NCBI GenBank assembly: GCA_017529875.1
Contig: JAFXNC010000029.1
Coordinates: forward strand, 34,551 to 98,550
Direction: 5' to 3'
Origin: Ruminococcus sp.
Lineage (GTDB): Bacteria; Bacillota; Clostridia; Oscillospirales; Ruminococcaceae
DNA: 64,000 nucleotides
The position numbers were made by a program, and so were the translations under genes. A model generated the notes under the pieces. The model ran no database searches. It was not told the DNA's origin and saw nothing but the letters and a program-made list of their open reading frames with translations. This document shows, one piece after another, positions 58,534 to 64,000 of the stretch. Position 1 is the first letter of the stretch, and every line of letters starts with the position of its first letter.

Positions 58534-60219
58534 ATGAGAAACGTACCGTTAGGTCAGTTCCTGATCGAAAAAGGACTGATAACCGAAGAACAGCTGCGGG
58601 AAGCTCTCGCCAAGAAGGCGGAAGCAGGTCCTGACAAAAAACTGGGAGATATATTCCTCCAGCTCGGTTTTCTTTCAGATGTCCAGCTCGCTCAGGTGCT
58701 CGCCGAGCAGAACAGAGTTGATTTCGTCGATCTCGACAACGAGGATAACCTTGAAAGCGAAGTCGTAAGGCTCATTCCCGAGGCTACCGCGAGAAAGTTC
58801 ATCGTTATCCCCGTAAGCCGCAGAGGCAGCCGCCTCAGAGTCGCCACCAGCGACCCTGCAAACTGGGCGATCTTTGAAGACCTCCGTGCTGTTACCGGCT
58901 GCGAGACCATCCTCCCTGTAATGGCTACCAAGGCCGCTATCAACAGAGCTATCGGCAGGTACTACTCTGAGGGTCAGACTGACGCTATCGCTCAGGAGGC
59001 TACCAAGGAGAAGGAGGAGGAGGTCGGCCTCGAGGAACTGAGAGACCTCTCCGAGGAGCGTATCGAAAATGCGCCTATCGTTAAGCTGGCTACCGCTATC
59101 GTCGAGAACAGCCACCGTCAGCACGCAACGGATATCCACATCGAGCCCTTCAAGGATATCACAAGGATCCGTATCCGCGTGAACTCCGACCTGATCGAGC
59201 TCATGACCCTTTCTCCGGCGCTCCACATTTCGCTGGTAACACGTTTCAAGATCCTCTCGGGCATGAATATCGCCGAGAAGCGCGTCCCTCAGGACGGCCG
59301 TATGTCTCAGGTCGTTGACGGCACGACTATCGACCTCCGTGTATCCAATCTTCCTATGGTATACGGCGAAAAGGTGGTTCTCCGTATCCTGGCGGGCGAT
59401 GAGTCCGTAAGACGTATCCAGGACCTCGGTATGACCGACTATAACTACAAGAGATTCGTTTCCTGTCTGAAGGTTCCCCAGGGCGTTGTTCTGGTAACAG
59501 GACCTACCGGTTCCGGTAAGTCTACCACCCTTTACGCCGCCCTCGGCGAGATCGCTAAGCCCAATCTCAACGTTATCACCGTTGAGGACCCTGTCGAAAA
59601 GAAGATCGCCAATATCAACCAGTGTCAGATAAATGAAAAGGCAGGCATGACCTTCGGCGCCGCGCTGAGATCTATCCTCCGTCAGGACCCTGACATTATA
59701 ATGATAGGTGAGATGCGTGATACCGAGACCGCCGAGATCGGTATCAGAGCCGCTATCACCGGACACCTTGTGCTCTCCACACTTCATACCAACGACGCCG
59801 CCTCCACAGTAACGCGACTTGTTGATATGGGCGTTGACGCTTACATGGTGGCCACTTCACTTATCGGCGTAGTTGCTCAGAGACTTACCAAGGTGCTCTG
59901 CCCCGAGTGCAAGAAGATGAGAATGTCCACCGACGAGGAAAACGAGCTCATGGAGATAGATAAGTCCGTTCCCATCTATGACGCAGGCTCATGCCCCAAG
60001 TGCATGAAGACCGGTTACAAGGGACGTACCGCTATCCATGAGATCCTGCTGGCTACTCCCACCATGAAGGAGATCATCGCCGCAGGCGCCAAGTCCGAGC
60101 AGATCCAGGAGCTGGCCCGTAAGGAAGGCTGCCTGCTGCTGAGAGACAACGTTTCCAAGCTGGTACAGCAGGGCGTCACCTCGATAGGCGAGCTCATCCG
60201 TGTAACCTACGCGGTATAA
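58534..60219 (+). CDS. pilB: Type IV pilus assembly ATPase PilB
   Basis: 561 aa hexameric motor that drives pilus extension. An N-terminal GspE-N/MshEN-like domain (1-160) of the kind that can bind cyclic-di-GMP in other species is present. Then come Walker A GPTGSGKS at about 323-330, the Asp box, Walker B IGEMRDTETAEIG and the His box HLVLSTLHTNDA. A zinc-finger region with CPEC and CPKC closes the protein, which distinguishes PilB from PilT. SD GGAG is ahead of the ATG. Confidence 0.95.
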   Translation: MRNVPLGQFLIEKGLITEEQLREALAKKAEAGPDKKLGDIFLQLGFLSDVQLAQVLAEQNRVDFVDLDNEDNLESEVVRLIPEATARKFIVIPVSRRGSRLRVATSDPANWAIFEDLRAVTGCETILPVMATKAAINRAIGRYYSEGQTDAIAQEATKEKEEEVGLEELRDLSEERIENAPIVKLATAIVENSHRQHATDIHIEPFKDITRIRIRVNSDLIELMTLSPALHISLVTRFKILSGMNIAEKRVPQDGRMSQVVDGTTIDLRVSNLPMVYGEKVVLRILAGDESVRRIQDLGMTDYNYKRFVSCLKVPQGVVLVTGPTGSGKSTTLYAALGEIAKPNLNVITVEDPVEKKIANINQCQINEKAGMTFGAALRSILRQDPDIIMIGEMRDTETAEIGIRAAITGHLVLSTLHTNDAASTVTRLVDMGVDAYMVATSLIGVVAQRLTKVLCPECKKMRMSTDEENELMEIDKSVPIYDAGSCPKCMKTGYKGRTAIHEILLATPTMKEIIAAGAKSEQIQELARKEGCLLLRDNVSKLVQQGVTSIGELIRVTYAV

Positions 60220-60290
60220 TTTAGAAACTCAGTATCGCGCCGGGCTCCGCCTGGGGATACTCATTATAAAATATTGGAGGTAAATATCTT

Positions 60291-61361
60291 ATGTCAGTAG
60301 ATATTAACAAAATTCTTGACGAGTCGAGAGCTCTCGGATGCTCGGACTTGCACTTCACCGTCGGCATCCCCCCGATAGTTCGTCAGGGCGGTAACCTCAG
60401 AAAGCTTTCCAGCTATCCTGATATGACCGAGATCGATATCCTCAAGATCTGCGAGGATATGTGTACCGATAAGCAGAGACAGTCCATCAAGGATCATATT
60501 GATACCGACTTTACATTCGTTTCCAGCAGAGGCTTCCGTCACCGTGTAAACGTGTACAGACAGAGAGGCAACACCGCTATCGCTATCCGACTCCTGAGAA
60601 ACGATATCCCGACCCTGACTGACCTTAACCTGCCCCCCGTTCTGGCGGAGTTCGCTATGCGTCCCCGTGGACTGGTGCTTGTTACAGGACCTACCGGTTC
60701 GGGTAAGTCCACCACCCTCGCTGCGATGATCGACCACGTAAATCTCCATAAGTCGGCTCACATCATCACCGTTGAGGATCCTATCGAGTATATGCACGCT
60801 CATAAGAGATGTATGGTAAACCAGAGAGAGATCGGGCCCGATGTTCCCAGCTTCTCAATGGCGCTCCGTGCTGCCCTCCGTGAGGACCCGGATATCATAC
60901 TCGTCGGAGAAATGCGTGACTTCGAGACTATCGAAGCCGCCGTTACCGCCGCTGAAACCGGACACCTTGTAATGAGCACACTTCATACCACCGATGCGGC
61001 CTCCACCATCGACCGTATCATCGACGTATTCCCCGCTCACCAGCAGCATCAGATCAGAACTCAGCTGGCGTCGGTCCTCGTCGGTATCTGCACACAGACC
61101 CTCTGCCGTACTCTTGACGGCACCAGCCGTGTAGCCTGCTGCGAGATCCTCAACGCTACCGATAACATCAAGGCCATGATCCGTGACGATAAGGTTCACC
61201 TTATCAACTCGGCTATGCAGACCGGTAAGAACGTTGGAATGCAGACCCTCGACCAGGAGCTTGCCAAGCTGGTCAAGGAGAAAAAGATCACCAAGGAAGT
61301 CGCGGTGGAGAAGTGCCTCAACCTCGGCGAGCTGAACAGATTTATCGCGTCTGCACATTAA
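60291..61361 (+). CDS. pilT: Type IV pilus retraction ATPase PilT
   Basis: 356 aa hexameric motor that powers retraction and twitching. SDLHFTVGIPPIVRQGG opens the N-terminal PAS-like domain; Walker A GPTGSGKS begins at 133, followed by ITVEDPIEY, Walker B VGEMRDFETIEAA and HLVMSTLHTTDA. The terminal LGELNRFI replaces the AIRNLIR retraction motif only loosely. It is 71 nt after pilB; a hairpin AGTATC/GATACT (60230-60262) lies in the gap. Presence of PilT implies dynamic pili. Confidence 0.95.
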   Translation: MSVDINKILDESRALGCSDLHFTVGIPPIVRQGGNLRKLSSYPDMTEIDILKICEDMCTDKQRQSIKDHIDTDFTFVSSRGFRHRVNVYRQRGNTAIAIRLLRNDIPTLTDLNLPPVLAEFAMRPRGLVLVTGPTGSGKSTTLAAMIDHVNLHKSAHIITVEDPIEYMHAHKRCMVNQREIGPDVPSFSMALRAALREDPDIILVGEMRDFETIEAAVTAAETGHLVMSTLHTTDAASTIDRIIDVFPAHQQHQIRTQLASVLVGICTQTLCRTLDGTSRVACCEILNATDNIKAMIRDDKVHLINSAMQTGKNVGMQTLDQELAKLVKEKKITKEVAVEKCLNLGELNRFIASAH

Positions 61362-61379
61362 GATACGGAGGTCAGTATA

Positions 61380-61586
61380 ATGGATCTGAATTTTGACGAT
61401 ATCAAGGGCGCCGTTGACGGCGTCATCGACAAGATACCTGACAAAGTCCCCAACGAGGTCAAGGACAAGGCTAAGGAGTTAGCCACCAAGGAGAACATCG
61501 AAATGGTGACTGACAAGGTCGGCAGCTTCATCAGCGACAAGTTCGGCAAGAAGGACGAGAAAAAGGACGAGGAAAAGAAGGACTGA
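61380..61586 (+). CDS. Small highly charged protein of unknown function
   Basis: 68 aa, SD GGAGG 7 nt upstream, 18 nt after pilT and before a terminator, so it is in the pil transcript. It is helical and rich in Lys, Asp and Glu, ending in a KKDEKKDEEKKD tail. There is a faint resemblance to small YtxH/CsbD-like proteins. It may be a chaperone or regulator of the motors; no function can be assigned. Confidence 0.65.
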   Translation: MDLNFDDIKGAVDGVIDKIPDKVPNEVKDKAKELATKENIEMVTDKVGSFISDKFGKKDEKKDEEKKD

Positions 61587-61611
61587 TTTTCCGCTTGTCA
61601 CAGCTATTACA

Positions 61612-61638
61612 GAGGACACCGGGAGGTGTCCTCTTTTT
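61612..61638 (+). terminator. pil operon terminator
   Basis: Perfect 9-bp stem GAGGACACC/GGTGTCCTC around GGGA, then TTTTT. Confidence 0.92.
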
Positions 61639-61648
61639 GCAGGGGAGA

Positions 61649-61698
61649 TTAGCACTCGTATTTGGCGAGTGTTAGCACTCCAGTTTGCTGAGTGCTAA
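61649..61698 (+). promoter_or_regulatory. Double CIRCE element (HrcA operator)
   Basis: Second unit 61672-61698 is a perfect TTAGCACTC-N9-GAGTGCTAA. The first unit 61649-61675 reads TTAGCACTC-N9-GAGTGTTAG and shares its last four bases with the second. HrcA binding here would repress the Hsp20 gene until heat shock. The exact promoter is not clear. Confidence 0.92.
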
Positions 61699-61785
61699 AT
61701 TTCACCTAACTTTCACAGTATGATAACACAAAAGTCATATCTGAGGTCTATCATATAGTCAGTAAAAGAAAAGGAGCTGAGTCCG

Positions 61786-61800
61786 ATGGAAACAAAGTGA
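61786..61800 (+). other. Minimal upstream ORF (METK)
   Basis: ATG GAA ACA AAG TGA with a well-placed AAGGAG about 10 nt ahead, in the leader between CIRCE and hsp20. It may be a regulatory uORF or the stub of a deleted gene. Confidence 0.35.
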
Positions 61801-61872
61801 TATGACCCGATTTACAGACTATAATATAAATACGATCCATGCAGACCGTGTGAACAACAGGAGGTATGACTT

Positions 61873-62307
61873 ATGTATGCTATGACACCTTTCGGTAAGA
61901 GAGATTATGACCTGTTCGATATGTTCGATGACTTTGACCGCAGCTTTTTCGCGCCTGCTCCCGAGCATATGCGCATCCGCACCGATATCCGCGACGAGGG
62001 CGACAAGCTCGTTCTCGAGGCTGAGCTCCCGGGCTTTGCAAAGGAGGATATCAAGGTCGATATCACCGACGAGCTGCTCACCCTTTCCGCTGAGCACAAG
62101 ACCGAGACCGAGGACAAGGACAAAAACGGCAAGTATATCCGCCGCGAGCGCAGCTACGGCTCCTACAAGCGCAGCTTCGACCTCTCCGGCATCAATGCCG
62201 ACGCCGTCACCGCTGACTACAAGAGCGGCATCCTGACCCTGACGCTGCCCAAAAAGCAGCTTGAAGCGCCCAAGTCCAGACGCCTCGAGATCACTCAGAC
62301 CGACTGA
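61873..62307 (+). CDS. Small heat-shock protein, Hsp20/alpha-crystallin family
   Basis: 144 aa ATP-independent holdase. The alpha-crystallin domain covers about residues 35-130: DIRDEGDKLVLEAELPGFAKEDIKVDI and the closing YKSGILTLTLPKK with the GxLxxxxP signature. An RLEI segment near the end fits the IxI-type anchor. SD AGGAGG is 8 nt from the ATG. The double CIRCE upstream places it under HrcA, and the terminator is a tandem repeat. Confidence 0.95.
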   Translation: MYAMTPFGKRDYDLFDMFDDFDRSFFAPAPEHMRIRTDIRDEGDKLVLEAELPGFAKEDIKVDITDELLTLSAEHKTETEDKDKNGKYIRRERSYGSYKRSFDLSGINADAVTADYKSGILTLTLPKKQLEAPKSRRLEITQTD

Positions 62308-62340
62308 CCCCGCTTGATCTGAAACAGGTATAATATAGAC

Positions 62341-62512
62341 AAGCCGCCCGCACGCGCCCCTCGTGCGGGCGGCTTTGCTTTGTGTGCGGGCGGCTTTCGC
62401 CCGCACGCGCCCCTCGTGCAGGCGGCTTTGCTTTGTGTGCGGGCGGCTTTCGCTCGCACGCGCCCCTCGTGCAGGCGGCTTTGCTTTGTGTGCGGGCGGC
62501 TTTGCTTTATAT
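62341..62512 (+). repeat. 53-bp tandem repeat made of terminator hairpins
   Basis: Three copies spaced exactly 53 bp (core CACGCGCCCCTCGTG at 62351, 62404 and 62457) plus a partial unit. The first holds a perfect AAGCCGCCCGCAC/GTGCGGGCGGCTT stem followed by TGCTTT and serves as the hsp20 terminator; the next two carry imperfect versions. The rest of the gap to 62638 has no gene. Confidence 0.85.
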
Positions 62513-62638
62513 GCGTTTTTTTGAAAAAGTTGCACATTCGCGTGCAACTTTTCCGGTTTTTCCGGCTATAAGTGAGGGGGGGTACCCCGAGGCGGCTGTC
62601 TCTCTCCGGCTGCCTAAATCTGAACAGGAGGAAAAACT

Positions 62639-62920
62639 ATGGATCATTTTATCTTCAACGAGAAATTCATCGGTCTCTCTGACGGCACTTCCACCGTCAT
62701 CGCTGACCTGGTGGCGGCATCTTCCGAGGACGTGCCATACTACAACACGGTCTCCGGCAGAGAGCTGGCGCCCGGCTCTGTGGCGCTTGTCCCCTCCGAG
62801 GGCAAGCTCTACATCCTGGACGCCGACCTGCTCTGGACTGAGTGGAGCAGCGGCGAAAAGCTCCCCGCCCCCGAGGACGAAGACAACGACGATGACGACG
62901 AGGGTGAGCAGGATGCTTGA
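62639..62920 (+). CDS. Small phage-type protein
   Basis: 93 aa, strong SD AGGAGGAAAAA. The segment ALVPSEGKLYILDADLLWTEWSS is reminiscent of short proteins found before tail-fibre-like genes in Firmicutes prophages. The C-terminus is a run of Asp and Glu. It overlaps the next gene by 8 nt. Confidence 0.6.
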   Translation: MDHFIFNEKFIGLSDGTSTVIADLVAASSEDVPYYNTVSGRELAPGSVALVPSEGKLYILDADLLWTEWSSGEKLPAPEDEDNDDDDEGEQDA

Positions 62921-64000
62921 CGGACGTCAGATCATCAGAGCCTCTGCCGGTCTTCCCGTGACCGACACAGCCTCCCGGCTGCTGGGCATGAGCCTGAAAC
63001 GCCCGACAGTCTACGGTTTCCGCATCGACCCCTCAAAATCCGACCCTGCCGAGGCCGTGACCTACCTGGAGGACGCCGTGGGCATGACCCCGGCGGCTAT
63101 GGGGGCGGAAACCTTCAGCTACGGCGACTGGGCGGACGCTTTCTTCATGCCCCGTCCCTGTATGCTGAAATTCGACGGCACTGTGGACTACTATCTTGAC
63201 CCCGACGATTACACCAAAAAGACCGACGGCACAGCAGCCAACATCTATCAGCAGGAAGTCAACGGAAATGCCATGATGGAGTGGCCGCTGATCTGGTACA
63301 AGTTCGAGGCAGGGGAGACCCCCGGAGAGGGGTATTTCTACTGCTCAGATCAGCAGGTGGACAGCGACTACAAATGCTGGTGCAACATCAACTCTCAGGG
63401 GCAGCAGATACCGCATTTCTACACCGCGATATATAATTGTTATTCTACAAATTCTCATCAGAAACTGCGCAGCTTGTCCGCTAAGTCACTGGTACAGGGC
63501 AATCATGGTATGCTCACCGCGCAGCAGGAGATCACAAGAGCACTTGCCAACAACACCACCGAGGCTGTTGAGTGGTACACGGCGGTTTTTGCTGACCGGC
63601 AGCTCATCAGCGCTCTGCTGATACTCATGAGCAAGACCCTTGACAACCAGCGAGCCTACGGACGAGGGCGGGTCAAGATCGGAGCTAATGCCAACGCCAA
63701 CAAGACCTTCAAGGAGGCTTATCAAACCGGTGCGCTCGATCAGAGAGGGCTGTTCTACGGCAGCCTCAATGACGATGAAACTGCGGTCAAGGTCTTCGGC
63801 ATGGAGAACTGGTGGGGCGAGGCTTTCACAAGAACGGCTGGCCTTGTGAGCGTAAACGGCAAGTATATGTACAAGCTCACCTACGGCACCGCAGACGGTT
63901 CAACGGCATCAGCTTACAATCTGACAGGCACTGATTACCTCGAAGGCGGAAACAGACCAAGCACATCACAGCAGAACGTTCAGCAGATGTCCTTCGGGGC
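62913..64000 (+). CDS. Phage structural/tail-fibre-like protein, C-terminus outside window
   Basis: The frame opens at ATG 62913 inside the end of the preceding gene and stays open for 362 codons to the window edge. It has an N-terminal domain (GFRIDPSKSDPAEAVTYLEDAVGMTPA) and then YYLDPDDYTKK, WPLIWYKFEAG, IRSLS-like and ENWWGEAFTRTAG elements that I associate with prophage tail or receptor-binding proteins of gut Firmicutes. The part near the window end may be a C-type-lectin or FGE-like fold. Without the end, the family and integrity cannot be judged. Confidence 0.6.
   Translation, partial: MLDGRQIIRASAGLPVTDTASRLLGMSLKRPTVYGFRIDPSKSDPAEAVTYLEDAVGMTPAAMGAETFSYGDWADAFFMPRPCMLKFDGTVDYYLDPDDYTKKTDGTAANIYQQEVNGNAMMEWPLIWYKFEAGETPGEGYFYCSDQQVDSDYKCWCNINSQGQQIPHFYTAIYNCYSTNSHQKLRSLSAKSLVQGNHGMLTAQQEITRALANNTTEAVEWYTAVFADRQLISALLILMSKTLDNQRAYGRGRVKIGANANANKTFKEAYQTGALDQRGLFYGSLNDDETAVKVFGMENWWGEAFTRTAGLVSVNGKYMYKLTYGTADGSTASAYNLTGTDYLEGGNRPSTSQQNVQQMSFG

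Overview
The window looks like a GC-rich chromosomal segment of a Clostridia bacterium of the Oscillospiraceae/Ruminococcus type. The support is indirect. It has Gram-positive style SD sites (AGGAGG) and TTGACA-N17-TATAAT promoters, lipoproteins with lipoboxes, no outer-membrane genes, sporulation genes of the yabP-yabQ-divIC-yabR block, a Gram-positive type IV pilus cluster without a secretin, HrcA/CIRCE control, a GH10 xylanase start at the left edge, and a possible half-dockerin at the end of a pilin. Genus and species cannot be fixed from the sequence alone.

Layout. 1-10.6 kb is a signalling block. It holds the start of a GH10 xylanase, a hybrid histidine kinase followed by a REC-GGDEF-EAL protein that is cut off by a repeat element, an orphan EcfA ATPase with a YkuD lipoprotein, and two convergent, tightly coupled hybrid kinases, one fused to a C-terminal DegV/FakB-like domain. 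10.7-20 kb holds mostly metabolic and envelope genes: a metallophosphoesterase, a cyclase-family hydrolase, an epimerase, a degenerate MBOAT/DHHW-like pair, two radical SAM proteins, hisC and an M20 dipeptidase. 20-27 kb has a ClpX-like AAA+ protein behind a long structured leader, an ECF S component, an EAL protein fused to a beta-helix-like domain, and a PrsW protease with a Gln/Tyr-rich tail. 27-36.6 kb is the housekeeping core eno-rpoB-rpoC. 36.8-46.4 kb has a FIST-GGDEF cyclase, a lipoprotein, the yabR-divIC-yabQ-yabP block, a LUD protein, a sugar dehydratase and an orphan sugar-binding lipoprotein. 46.8-61.6 kb is a membrane protein and then a type IV pilus locus (pilC, pilMN fusion, pilO, three pilin-like proteins, pilD, pilB, pilT). 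61.6-62.5 kb is an Hsp20 gene under a double CIRCE. From 62.6 kb two genes of phage type begin, the second running off the window.

Together the genes suggest a fibre-associated, surface-attached lifestyle. Cyclic-di-GMP makers and breakers (36.9 kb, 23.3 kb, and a decayed one at 1.8 kb) lie on the same segment as the pilus machinery, and several membrane kinases read unknown inputs.

The items most worth following are the kinase-receiver-DegV fusion, the EAL/beta-helix fusion, the SD-sequestering leader of the ClpX-like gene, the hairpin in front of eno whose loop is complementary to the eno SD, the giant pilin with a dockerin-like end, and a MITE-like repeat present twice in opposite orientation. 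Function calls rest on motif recognition by eye. No database search was run.
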